Shown here piece after piece: positions 7,961-16,552 of a stretch of 64,000 nt of DNA (the first letter of the stretch is position 1; each line of letters opens with the position of its first letter). This DNA is from Nocardioides panzhihuensis (GTDB lineage Bacteria > Actinomycetota > Actinomycetes > Propionibacteriales > Nocardioidaceae). Location of the stretch: contig NZ_JACBZR010000001.1 in NCBI RefSeq assembly GCF_013408335.1, positions 5,233,501-5,297,500 on the forward strand, given 5' to 3'. The notes beneath the pieces were generated by a model. The model was not told the DNA's origin. It saw nothing but the letters and a program-made list of their open reading frames with translations, and made no database searches. Position numbers and translations under genes: made by a program.

Positions 7961-8956
7961 ATGCTGCCGCTGACCGATCTGACCGACATCGAAGAGAGCT
8001 ATCGGCTCTACGCCGCTGAGATGGCCACCTCGCCTTCCTACCACGCCTGGGCGAGCAGTGTCGCCGACGACCCGGAGGTGCTCCGGCTGCTGAGCGACCT
8101 GCCCATCCTGAAGCAGCAGGCCAACCTCGTCTTCGCCGCCGCCCGCCGGCACGGGCTGGAGCCCGGCGCCTACGACGACCTGCGGGCCCTGCTGCTCGGG
8201 CCCGAGTGGCCCGCCGTACGAGCCACGATCCTCACTCGCCGGACCCAGACCAACGAGGTCGCCCGGATGACCGCACTGACCCCGGCGCTCGGGATGCTCG
8301 GCGACGGGCCGCTGGCTCTGGTCGAGCTCGGTGCCAGCGCCGGCCTGTGCCTCTATCCGGACCGCTACGACTACATCTGGGACGGCGCCGGTGAGCTCCG
8401 CGGATCAGGAGGGCCGACGCTCCGGGTCCCGGCGATCGGCCCGGTCCCCGTCCCCGCGGCACGGCCGCGTATCACCGCTCGCATCGGGATCGACCTCAAC
8501 CCGCTCGACGTCACCGACGAGGACGACATGAGCTGGTTGCTCACCCTGATCTGGCCGGGTCACGACGAGCGTCGCGACCGTCTGGCCGCGGCGATCGAGG
8601 TGACCAGGGCAGAGCCGCCCCATCTCATCATCGGCGACATGCTCGACCGGCTGGACGGCGCGATCGAGCTCGCCGCTGCCTCGGGTGGCACGCCGGTGGT
8701 CCACCACAGCGCGGCAGCGGCGTACCTGGACGAGCGCGAACGTGTCGAGCTGGACAAGCGCATGCGTACGTTGGTGGCTGCCGGTCGCTGCCACTGGATC
8801 AGCCTCGAAGGGCCACGAGTGATCCCTTCTCTCGCACCGGCAGCGCAGAACCGGCGAGATGCCGACCATCACTTCTGTCTGGCGGTCGACGGGCGAGCGG
8901 TCGGTTGGCTCCAGGGCCACGGCGCCGCACTCGGATGGACACAGACCGATGAGTAG
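7961..8956 (+). CDS. DUF2332 family protein
   Basis: 331 residues, cytosolic, no signal peptide. Recognised as DUF2332 by the spacing of LVELGASAGLCLYPDRYDY (about residues 118-137), the GIDLNPLDVTD segment and the late VVHHSAAAAYL and WISLEGPRV motifs. The ELGASAGL motif resembles a SAM-binding glycine loop and suggests a methyltransferase-like fold, but activity is unknown. ATG after AGGAAGAG. Divergent from the HTH-citrate synthase across 114 bp. Confidence 0.82.
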   Translation: MLPLTDLTDIEESYRLYAAEMATSPSYHAWASSVADDPEVLRLLSDLPILKQQANLVFAAARRHGLEPGAYDDLRALLLGPEWPAVRATILTRRTQTNEVARMTALTPALGMLGDGPLALVELGASAGLCLYPDRYDYIWDGAGELRGSGGPTLRVPAIGPVPVPAARPRITARIGIDLNPLDVTDEDDMSWLLTLIWPGHDERRDRLAAAIEVTRAEPPHLIIGDMLDRLDGAIELAAASGGTPVVHHSAAAAYLDERERVELDKRMRTLVAAGRCHWISLEGPRVIPSLAPAAQNRRDADHHFCLAVDGRAVGWLQGHGAALGWTQTDE

Positions 8957-9058
8957 GTACCCGGCTGGGAAGCCGGTGGTGAGACCGTGAGGAAGACCAC
9001 AGGTCTTGGACCGATACAACCGGACAACCCTGGTGTCCACGGGCTGATCTGCCCTACC

Positions 9059-9074
9059 GTTACCGACCGGTAAC
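9059..9074. promoter_or_regulatory. Palindrome upstream of pntA
   Basis: GTTACC-GACC-GGTAAC, a perfect 6-bp-arm palindrome about 120 bp before pntA. It resembles TetR-type operators built on TACCG-N-CGGTA, but no regulator gene is adjacent, so the assignment is weak. Confidence 0.3.
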
Positions 9075-9194
9075 CAGCACGGTGGGGTTCCGGACCGCCG
9101 CCGGTCATGAATCGGTCACGCGATGATCGGCTGACCGGGACGCCACCGTGCTGGACACTGAAGACACTGCGCAGCTAGACCCAAGGAGTCGAGG

Positions 9195-10724
9195 ATGCTC
9201 ATCGGAGTGACCCGAGAGACAAAGCCCGGCGAGACCCGGGTGGCGGCAACCCCCGCGACCGTCAAACAGCTGACCGGTCTGGGCTACGACGTCGTCATCG
9301 AGGGTGGAGCCGGCGAGGCGTCCAGCTTCACCGACGAGGCGTACGCCGAGGCCGGAGCCCGCATCGGCACGGCCGCCGACGCGTGGGGAGCGGACCTGGT
9401 CTTCCGGATCAACGCCCCCTCGGTCGGCGAGGTCGAGCTGCTGAAGAGCGGCGCCACCCTGGTCGCCCCGCTGGCGCCGGCGCAGAGCGGCGAGCTCCTC
9501 GACGCCCTGGCCGCCCGCAAGGTCGACGCGTTCGCGATGGACGCGGTGCCGCGTATCTCGCGAGCACAGTCCATGGACATCCTCTCCAGCCAGGCCAACA
9601 TCGCCGGCTATCGCGCCGTGGTCGAGGCGGCCCACCACTTCGGCCGCTTCTTCACCGGTCAGGTGACCGCAGCGGGCAAGGTGCCGCCGGCGAAGGTCCT
9701 GGTGGCCGGTGCCGGCGTGGCCGGCCTGGCCGCCATCGGTGCCGCGAGCTCGCTGGGCGCGATCGTGCGCGCCACCGACCCCCGCCCGGAGGTCGCCGAC
9801 CAGGTGAAGTCGCTCGGCGGCGAATACCTGAAGGTCGAGGTCGAGGTGGAGAAGTCGACCGACGGCTACGCCAAGGCGACCTCGGAGGCCTACGACCAGC
9901 GCGCCGCGGAGATCTACTCCGAGCAGGCGCAGGACGTCGACATCATCGTGACCACCGCGCTGATCCCAGGCCGTCCGGCGCCGAAGCTGATCACGGCGGC
10001 GGACGTGGCGAACATGAAGCCGGGCTCGGTCATCGTCGACATGGCCGCCGCGATGGGCGGCAACGTCGAAGGCACGGTCAAGGACCAGGTCGTCACCACG
10101 CCCAACGGCGTCACGATCATCGGCTACACCGACCTGCCCGCGCGCCTCCCGGCCCAGTCCAGCCAGCTCTACGGCACCAACCTGGTGAACCTGATGAAGC
10201 TGGTGACACCCGAGAAGGACGGCGTGCTCGCCCTCGATCTCGAGGACCAGGTCCAGCGCGGCCTGACCGTCGTGCACGACGGTGGCGTGCTCTGGCCACC
10301 CCCGCCGGTGCAGGTCTCCGCGGCTCCGGCCGCGGCCGCCCCTGCCGAGGTCGCGGTCAAGGAGGCTCAGAAGCCACTCTCCGCCTCCACCAAGCTCGCG
10401 CTGGTCGGCACCGGTGCGCTCGCGCTCTTCCTGCTCAACGCGGTCGCCCCGGCCGAGATCACCCGGCACTTCACGGTCCTGACGCTCTCGATCGTGATCG
10501 GGTTCTACGTGATCGGCCACGTGCACCACGCGCTGCACACGCCGCTCATGTCGGTGACCAACGCGATCTCCGGCATCGTCGTCGTGGGTGCTCTGCTCCA
10601 GCTCACCGTCGATGACAACGTCGTTCTCGTGCTCGCGGGCATCGCCACGCTGCTGGCGAGCATCAACATCTTCGGCGGCTTCGCCGTGACCCGTCGCATG
10701 CTCTCGATGTTCCGGAAGGCCTGA
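9195..10724 (+). CDS. pntA: NAD(P) transhydrogenase subunit alpha (fused)
   Basis: Membrane proton-translocating transhydrogenase subunit that couples proton entry to reduction of NADP by NADH. 509 residues, matching the E. coli PntA length with alpha-1 and alpha-2 fused. The N-terminus [20 protein letters not shown] is the NAD-binding domain start; [15 protein letters not shown] is the Rossmann loop; [15 protein letters not shown] is conserved. After a Pro/Ala linker (residues about 370-390) there are four hydrophobic helices. ATG at 9195 with AAGGAG upstream. Followed 2 nt later by pntB. Confidence 0.96.
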   Translation: MLIGVTRETKPGETRVAATPATVKQLTGLGYDVVIEGGAGEASSFTDEAYAEAGARIGTAADAWGADLVFRINAPSVGEVELLKSGATLVAPLAPAQSGELLDALAARKVDAFAMDAVPRISRAQSMDILSSQANIAGYRAVVEAAHHFGRFFTGQVTAAGKVPPAKVLVAGAGVAGLAAIGAASSLGAIVRATDPRPEVADQVKSLGGEYLKVEVEVEKSTDGYAKATSEAYDQRAAEIYSEQAQDVDIIVTTALIPGRPAPKLITAADVANMKPGSVIVDMAAAMGGNVEGTVKDQVVTTPNGVTIIGYTDLPARLPAQSSQLYGTNLVNLMKLVTPEKDGVLALDLEDQVQRGLTVVHDGGVLWPPPPVQVSAAPAAAAPAEVAVKEAQKPLSASTKLALVGTGALALFLLNAVAPAEITRHFTVLTLSIVIGFYVIGHVHHALHTPLMSVTNAISGIVVVGALLQLTVDDNVVLVLAGIATLLASINIFGGFAVTRRMLSMFRKA

Positions 10725-10726
10725 TC

Positions 10727-12127
10727 ATGGATATCTTCTCGATCGCCGGTGCGGCCTACCTCGTCGCCGCCCTCCTCTTCATCCTGTCGCTCGCAGGTCT
10801 GTCCAAGCACGAGACCGCCTCGCAGGGCTGGCTCTACGGTGTTGCCGGCATGACGCTGGCGCTGGTCGCGACCGTGATCCAGGTCGTCGACGGCGGCACC
10901 ACCACCGCGGTGATCGTCCTGGTGGCCGCAGTCGCCGTCGGTGCGCTCATCGGCCTGTGGCGCGCCAAGGTCGTCGAGATGACCGGCATGCCCGAGCTGA
11001 TCGCGCTGCTGCACTCCTTCGTGGGTCTGGCCGCCGTCCTGATCGGCTGGAACGGCCACCTCGAAGCCGCCAGCGGCCAAGGCCACGGTGGCGCCATCCA
11101 CTCTGCCGAGGTCTTCATCGGCGTCTTCATCGGTGCGGTCACCTTCACCGGTTCGATCGTCGCCTTCCTCAAGCTCTCCGCGCGGATGAAGTCGGCCCCG
11201 CTGATGCTCCCGGGCAAGAACCTCATCAACATCGGTGCCCTCGTCGTCTTCGTGGTCCTGACGGTCGTCTACGTCATCGACCCGACGCTGCCGCTGCTGA
11301 TCGCGGTCACGGTCGTGGCCCTGGCCCTCGGTTGGCACCTGGTCGCCTCCATCGGCGGCGGCGACATGCCGGTCGTGGTCTCGATGCTCAACAGCTACTC
11401 CGGATGGGCCGCGGCCGCCTCCGGCTTCCTCCTGAGCAACGACCTGCTGATCGTCACCGGTGCCCTGGTGGGGTCGTCGGGTGCGTACCTCTCCTACATC
11501 ATGTGCAAGGCGATGAACCGCTCGTTCATCTCGGTCATCGCCGGTGGCTTCGGCATCGAAGCCGGCCCGGGCGGCGACGTCGACTACGGCGAGCACCGCG
11601 AGATCAACGCCGAGGACACCGCCGAGCTGCTCGCCGGCGCCTCGAGCGTCGTGATCACCCCCGGCTACGGCATGGCCGTCGCCCAGGCGCAGTACCCCGT
11701 CGCCGAGCTCACCCGCATCCTGCGGGAGAAGGGCGTGGACGTACGTTTCGGCATCCACCCGGTCGCCGGTCGTCTCCCCGGCCACATGAACGTGCTGCTG
11801 GCCGAGGCCAAGCTGCCCTACGACATCGTCCTGGAGATGGACGAGATCAACGACGACCTGGCCGAGACCGACGTCGTCCTGGTCATCGGCGCCAACGACA
11901 CCGTGAACCCGGCCGCCGCGGAAGACCCCAGCAGCCCGATCGCCGGGATGCCCGTCCTGAAGGTCTGGGAGGCCAAGAACGTGATCGTGTTCAAGCGGTC
12001 GATGGCCGCTGGTTATGCCGGTGTGCAGAACCCGCTCTTCTTCCGGGAGAACACGCAGATGCTCTTCGGTGACGCCAAGACCAAGGTCGACGAGATCGTA
12101 GGCGCCCTCGCCCGGGTGCCCGTCTGA
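10727..12127 (+). CDS. pntB: NAD(P) transhydrogenase subunit beta
   Basis: Partner of PntA; 466 residues. About eight or nine hydrophobic helices make up residues 1-270, followed by the NADP(H)-binding domain III with [30 protein letters not shown] and [12 protein letters not shown], all diagnostic. ATG lies 2 nt after the pntA stop, so the two are co-transcribed and probably translationally coupled. Supplies NADPH from the proton gradient. Confidence 0.96.
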   Translation: MDIFSIAGAAYLVAALLFILSLAGLSKHETASQGWLYGVAGMTLALVATVIQVVDGGTTTAVIVLVAAVAVGALIGLWRAKVVEMTGMPELIALLHSFVGLAAVLIGWNGHLEAASGQGHGGAIHSAEVFIGVFIGAVTFTGSIVAFLKLSARMKSAPLMLPGKNLINIGALVVFVVLTVVYVIDPTLPLLIAVTVVALALGWHLVASIGGGDMPVVVSMLNSYSGWAAAASGFLLSNDLLIVTGALVGSSGAYLSYIMCKAMNRSFISVIAGGFGIEAGPGGDVDYGEHREINAEDTAELLAGASSVVITPGYGMAVAQAQYPVAELTRILREKGVDVRFGIHPVAGRLPGHMNVLLAEAKLPYDIVLEMDEINDDLAETDVVLVIGANDTVNPAAAEDPSSPIAGMPVLKVWEAKNVIVFKRSMAAGYAGVQNPLFFRENTQMLFGDAKTKVDEIVGALARVPV

Positions 12128-12222
12128 CCTGGACAAACCTGGACAAACCCCACCTGACCAGCGGAAACGTGACGTACGTCTCGCTCTGGTGAATTCTGCA
12201 CGGCTCGGCCACGGCACCCAGA

Positions 12223-12858
12223 ATGAGTGTCGTGTCCGAGCCGTTCGCAGACTCCCTCGAGTCGATCCGCGTCCCCCACACCTTGCTGGAGGACGCGCTC
12301 GGCTACGTGACCAGCATCGTGGTGTCCTCGCTGGGCCTCTACCTGATCCAGACGGTCGGCGCCGTGACCGGCGGGACCGCGGGCCTGAGCCTGCTGGTCA
12401 GCTACTGGACGGGGCTGCCGTTCGAGGTGCTGTTCGTCCTTGTGAACCTGCCGTTCTTCGGGCTCGCGCTCTCCAAGAAGGGCATCGGGTTCACCCTCCG
12501 GTCGCTGGGCTGCGTCATCGCGGTCTCGGCGATGACGAGGGTCCACGCCGACCTGCTCCCGCTAGATGGCCTCGACACCATCTACGGAGTGGTGGCCGGC
12601 AACCTGCTCGTCGGCCTCGGGCTCCTGGTGATCTTCCGCCACGGTGCCTCGTTGGGCGGGTTCAACGTGCTCGTCCTGATCCTGCAGGAGCGGCTCGACC
12701 TGCGGGCCGGATACGTCCAGATGGGCCTCGACCTCAGCGTCATCCTGCTCGCGCTCGCCGTCGTCACGCCCGCGACCGTCCTGCTCTCCGCCCTCGGCGC
12801 GGTGGTCCTCAACATCATCCTGGCCTTCAACCACCGGCCGGGCCGCTACCTCGCCTGA
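12223..12858 (+). CDS. YitT/YczE-family membrane protein
   Basis: 211-residue membrane protein with five or six hydrophobic helices, beginning after a 25-residue cytosolic segment. SIVVSSLGLYLIQTVGAVTGGTAGLSLL and HGASLGGFNVLVLILQ match the glycine-rich segments of the YitT/DUF161 group. Transported substrate unknown. ATG at 12223; no strong SD, so transcription could start close to it. Two copies of CCTGGACAAA at 12128-12148 lie upstream. Confidence 0.8.
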   Translation: MSVVSEPFADSLESIRVPHTLLEDALGYVTSIVVSSLGLYLIQTVGAVTGGTAGLSLLVSYWTGLPFEVLFVLVNLPFFGLALSKKGIGFTLRSLGCVIAVSAMTRVHADLLPLDGLDTIYGVVAGNLLVGLGLLVIFRHGASLGGFNVLVLILQERLDLRAGYVQMGLDLSVILLALAVVTPATVLLSALGAVVLNIILAFNHRPGRYLA

Positions 12859-12911
12859 CCGGTCCTGGGACTGTTTGTCTGTGAAGTCGGTAGACATTGC
12901 AGAATGGGTGC

Positions 12912-13526
12912 ATGACTGCTGCGAAGCCGGCGCCACAGCCTGGAGCCGAGGACCTGACCGAGAATCTGCGTGACCGCTGGTCGGTGAGTGTCTTCGACCC
13001 GGACCACGAGCTCGCCGACGCCGAGATCAGGTTGCTCGTCGAGGCGGCCCGATGGGCCCCGAGCGCAGGCAACAGCCAGCCGTGGTCGTTCCTGGTCCTG
13101 CCCCGAGGATCGGCTGCACACTCGACGTTCGTCCCGCATCTGTCCCGAGGCAACTCCGGCTGGGTGCCGCGGGCCTCGGCCGTCTTCGTCGCCATCGCCC
13201 AGGTCGGCGTGGGCCCGGACGGCAACGGCCCGAAGTGGTCGGACTACTCCCACTACGACCTCGGTCAGGCCGCCGCGCACCTGACCGTCCAGGCCGCCTC
13301 CCTCGGGCTCTCCTCCCACCAGTTCGCCGGGTTCGACCACGATGCTGTGGCAGCGGCCTTCGGCGTACCGGACTGGTGGAAGGTGATGACCGGGATCGCC
13401 GTCGGCCTTCACGGCGACCCGGCGCAGGCCGACCCGCGCGATGCGGAGCGCGAGGAGCGCGAGCGCGTCCGGCGGCCGCTCGAGGAGATCGCGTTCGGCG
13501 ACAAGTGGGGCACGCCCTGGTCCTGA
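12912..13526 (+). CDS. Nitroreductase family protein
   Basis: FMN-dependent oxidoreductase of the NADH oxidase/nitroreductase fold, 204 residues. N-terminal RWSVSVFDPDHELAD and ARWAPSAGNSQPWSFLVL is the FMN-contact region; DLGQAAAHLTVQAASLGLSSHQFAGFD is the dimer/FMN helix region. ATG at 12912; a TTG at 12897 in frame is less likely. The substrate cannot be told from sequence. Confidence 0.88.
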   Translation: MTAAKPAPQPGAEDLTENLRDRWSVSVFDPDHELADAEIRLLVEAARWAPSAGNSQPWSFLVLPRGSAAHSTFVPHLSRGNSGWVPRASAVFVAIAQVGVGPDGNGPKWSDYSHYDLGQAAAHLTVQAASLGLSSHQFAGFDHDAVAAAFGVPDWWKVMTGIAVGLHGDPAQADPRDAEREERERVRRPLEEIAFGDKWGTPWS

Positions 13527-13597
13527 GGGGGTTGGTGTCCACCTGGGGGGCACCGAAAAAGGTCGGGCCCGACAGGGCATCGGTCTAAGGTTCGTGA

Positions 13598-15817
13598 GTG
13601 AGGATCGATCAGGGAGCAGGTCGGCTCCGGCGCGCGGCGGTCGCAATGTTCGTGCTGGGGGTGGTGGGCAGCGCATCGGTGCTGGCCGCGCCGTCAGCTG
13701 TCGCCGCCCCGAACGACGGCGTCGGGGAGTCCTCGCGCACGCGCTACGTGCTCGACGAGAAGGCCCGTACGGTCCGGGTGAAGTCCGAGATCACGGTCAC
13801 CAACCAACAGCCGAGCACGGCGACGACCTACTACTTCCTGACCGGCCACGCGATCCCGATCCCGGCCGGTGCGAAGAAGATCAAGGCGACCAGCAACGGC
13901 TCGAAGCTCGGGGTGAGCACCGAGAAGATCAAGGGCACGGGCCTCGAGGTGGCCTCGGTGTCGTTCGCCAACCTCTACTACGGCAAGTCGCGCACCATCA
14001 CCTGGACCTACGAGCTGCCGAGCGCGCCGATCCGGGCGAAGAGGAACCACATCCGGATCGGCGAGGGCTACGCCGTCTTCCCGGTGATCGGCGTCGGCGA
14101 CGACGACTCGGTGACCGTCGAGGTCGTGCTGCCCAAGTCGATGGAGTTCTCCACCTCCGTCCCAGGGTTCAAGAAGAAGGACAAGGGAAACAAGACGACC
14201 TGGAAGGCGACCGGCGGCTTCATCGAAGGCGGCGTGTCCGCACGCGACCCGAAGGTCTACGACGAGGAGAAGATGGCCGTCGGCGACACCGATGTGGCGC
14301 TGCAGAGCTTCCCGGGTGACAAGGAATGGCGCGACTTCGCCAAGAAGCAGGTACGCGCCGGCCTGCCCGTCCTCGAGAAGACCATCGGGCAGGAGTGGCC
14401 GGGCGGCCTCGACACCATCCGTGAGGACGTCTCCTCCGAGGCGCTCGGGTATGCCTGGTTCGACTCCGACGCCGACGAGATCGTCGTCTCCGAGGACCTC
14501 GACGCCGCTGTCCTCTATCACGAGATGACCCACGCCTGGATCAACCCGGACACTGTCCGCGGGCGGTGGCTGTCCGAGGGACTGACCGAGATGGTCGCCC
14601 AGCGGGTCACGAAGGAGGTCGGCGCGAAGGGCCAGAGCTACGACAAGGTGAAGCGTCGGAGCAAGGACGCCTTCCCGCTCGCGTTGTGGGATGCCGGGAC
14701 CGGCTCGGACGTCGAGCGTTCCGACGCCTACGGCTACCCGGCCTCCGTCATCGCGGTCTCCGCGATCGTCGGCGACCTCTCCGACAAGCAGCTCACGGCG
14801 CTGCTGAGCGATGTCTATCGGGGGCGCACGGCCTACACGAACGCGTCGGACGGAGACGACCCGCGCCCGGGTGACTGGACCACTTTCCTCGACCTCGCCG
14901 TGAAGCACGGCGCTTCGCCGGAGAAGGCAGAGAAGGCGCTGCGCACGTGGGTCCTCCACCGGTCGGATGCGAGTGACCTCGAGGTTCACGCCGCAGCCCG
15001 CAAGACGTACGAAGCGCTCGACCGTGCCAACGGAGACTGGGTGCCTCCCGCGGGAGTGCGTGACCCGATGTCGTTCTGGCAGTTCCAGAGCGCGGAGGCC
15101 GTCATGGAGATGGTCGAGGGAACCAACAAGGACGCGGTCGCGGTCCAGGATGCGGCTGAAGCGGCCGGGATCCCGGTGCCCTCGGCGGTCGAGAAGGCCT
15201 ACGAGACCGCGAACGTCACCAGCGAGTATCAGGCGCTCGCCACGATGCTGCCGAAGGCAGCCGAGGCGACCAAGTCGGTCGGCGCGGCCGGCGCGGCGGT
15301 CGACGGCACCCAGAACCCCATCACCGAGCTCGGCGAGCTGGTGCTGCTCCTCGACGTCGGTGCCGCAAGCGCACGGGCCGACCTGGACGACGGGCATCTC
15401 GACGACGCCTCGGCGACGGCCGGCGGGGTCCGGGACCGGGCGAAGTGGGCGTTCTGGGTGGGGCTGGTCGCGCTCGTGGCGCTTGCCGGCGTGGGGTACG
15501 CGGCATTCCGGGTGCTTCGCAGCCCGTGGGCGCGCGGCCGCCGCGTGGCTCGCCGGCAGCGGCGGGCGAACCGCAAGGCATTCCTCGCGCAGGTGAAGCA
15601 GACGAAGAAGGCGGGTGCTCCCTGGGATCGACCGGCGCCGCCTGGCCCGCCAGGCGGTCCACCGCCGTCAGTCGGTGGCGAGCTCTTCGGCGTACAGCGC
15701 GGCCCCGACGGCCCCCGCGGTGTTGAGCAGCCTCGCCGGGATGATCTCGGTGTCCAGGTCGAGCAGCGGGAGGAATTCCGCCGCTTCCTTCGAGACCCCT
15801 CCGCCGACCAGGAATAG
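13598..15817 (+). CDS. Membrane-anchored gluzincin-type metallopeptidase
   Basis: 739 residues. Signal peptide at residues 1-35 (AMFVLGVVGSASVLAAPSAVAA). A beta-rich domain precedes a zinc site HEMTH at residues 308-312, with a downstream Glu in LSEGLTEMVAQR, like the HExxH-E arrangement of M1-like peptidases. One TM helix near residue 617 (FWVGLVALVALAGVGYAAF) and a basic, then Pro-rich cytoplasmic tail. Probably acts outside the cell. The final 50 codons are antisense to the end of ppgK, so that tail may be non-conserved. GTG start after TAAGG. Substrate unknown. Confidence 0.75.
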   Translation: MRIDQGAGRLRRAAVAMFVLGVVGSASVLAAPSAVAAPNDGVGESSRTRYVLDEKARTVRVKSEITVTNQQPSTATTYYFLTGHAIPIPAGAKKIKATSNGSKLGVSTEKIKGTGLEVASVSFANLYYGKSRTITWTYELPSAPIRAKRNHIRIGEGYAVFPVIGVGDDDSVTVEVVLPKSMEFSTSVPGFKKKDKGNKTTWKATGGFIEGGVSARDPKVYDEEKMAVGDTDVALQSFPGDKEWRDFAKKQVRAGLPVLEKTIGQEWPGGLDTIREDVSSEALGYAWFDSDADEIVVSEDLDAAVLYHEMTHAWINPDTVRGRWLSEGLTEMVAQRVTKEVGAKGQSYDKVKRRSKDAFPLALWDAGTGSDVERSDAYGYPASVIAVSAIVGDLSDKQLTALLSDVYRGRTAYTNASDGDDPRPGDWTTFLDLAVKHGASPEKAEKALRTWVLHRSDASDLEVHAAARKTYEALDRANGDWVPPAGVRDPMSFWQFQSAEAVMEMVEGTNKDAVAVQDAAEAAGIPVPSAVEKAYETANVTSEYQALATMLPKAAEATKSVGAAGAAVDGTQNPITELGELVLLLDVGAASARADLDDGHLDDASATAGGVRDRAKWAFWVGLVALVALAGVGYAAFRVLRSPWARGRRVARRQRRANRKAFLAQVKQTKKAGAPWDRPAPPGPPGGPPPSVGGELFGVQRGPDGPRGVEQPRRDDLGVQVEQREEFRRFLRDPSADQE

Positions 15818-16423
15818 GTCGGGCGAGAAGAGCATCTCCAGGTGCTGGTAGTACTTCTGCAACCGCTTGGCCCAGTGCTTCCAGGAGAGCTCCTCGCGCT
15901 TGCGGGCGATGTTGGAGGCGCGGGTCTCGGCGTCGTGGCCGTCGAGCTCGAGATGGCCGAGCTCGGAGTTGGGCACGAGCACACCGTCGTAGAGAAGCGC
16001 CGAGCCGATCCCGGTGCCGAGCGTGGTCATGATGACCAGGCCGCGACGGCCCTTCGCCGCGCCGTAGCGGACCTCGGCCAGGCCGGCGGCGTCGGCGTCG
16101 TTGACCACGTGGACGTCCCGGCCCGTGGCCGCGGTGAAGATCGCGTCCGCGTCGGTGCCGATCCACGACTTGTCGATGTTGGCCGCGGAGTGGACCACCC
16201 CATGGCGTACGACGCCCGGGACGGTCACGCCGACCTTCCCGTCGTACTCCGGGAAGTGTGAGAGCAGCTCCACGAAGATCTCGGCGATCGCTTCCGGGGT
16301 GGAGTGTTCGGGGGTCGGTATGCGCACGCGTTCGGCGGCGAACTCGCCGGTCGCGAGGTCGATCGGGGCACCCTTGATGCCGGTGCCGCCGAAATCGATG
16401 CCGAAGGGCAGGCTCGTCGTCAT
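15668..16423 (-). CDS. ppgK: Polyphosphate glucokinase (ROK family)
   Basis: Phosphorylates glucose using polyphosphate (and usually ATP); cytosolic. 251 residues, normal for Ppg[17 protein letters not shown] is the phosphate loop, followed by [19 protein letters not shown] (catalytic Asp) and LGTGIGSAL. The motif [19 protein letters not shown] is typical of PpgK rather than other ROK kinases. ATG at 16423. Its 3' end overlaps the convergent peptidase gene by 150 bp. Confidence 0.93.
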   Translation of the reverse strand: MTTSLPFGIDFGGTGIKGAPIDLATGEFAAERVRIPTPEHSTPEAIAEIFVELLSHFPEYDGKVGVTVPGVVRHGVVHSAANIDKSWIGTDADAIFTAATGRDVHVVNDADAAGLAEVRYGAAKGRRGLVIMTTLGTGIGSALLYDGVLVPNSELGHLELDGHDAETRASNIARKREELSWKHWAKRLQKYYQHLEMLFSPDLFLVGGGVSKEAAEFLPLLDLDTEIIPARLLNTAGAVGAALYAEELATD

Positions 16424-16468
16424 GGGCCCATCCTATTTACGAGGCAACTCTTGGTGCGGCCGCGTTGG

Positions 16469-16538
16469 GGTAACACGCTGTTCGTAGGTCTATCCGGTCG
16501 TTCTAACGGGCGAGTAGTCCTACGAACGACGTGTTACC
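16469..16538. repeat. Long inverted repeat after mmpL, possible terminator
   Basis: Arms GGTAACACGCTGTTCGTAGG (16469-16488) and CCTACGAACGACGTGTTACC (16519-16538) pair over 20 bp with two mismatches, around a 30-bp spacer. It starts 15 nt beyond the mmpL stop, fitting a terminator, but there is no T-run and the arm and loop are unusually long, so a small non-autonomous element is possible. Confidence 0.7.
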
Positions 16539-16552
16539 GCCACCGCGAACCG

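Noticed and set aside
10505..12217. 570-codon minus-strand frame opposite pntB
   Set aside because: Antisense to a strongly conserved transhydrogenase; no domain recognisable.
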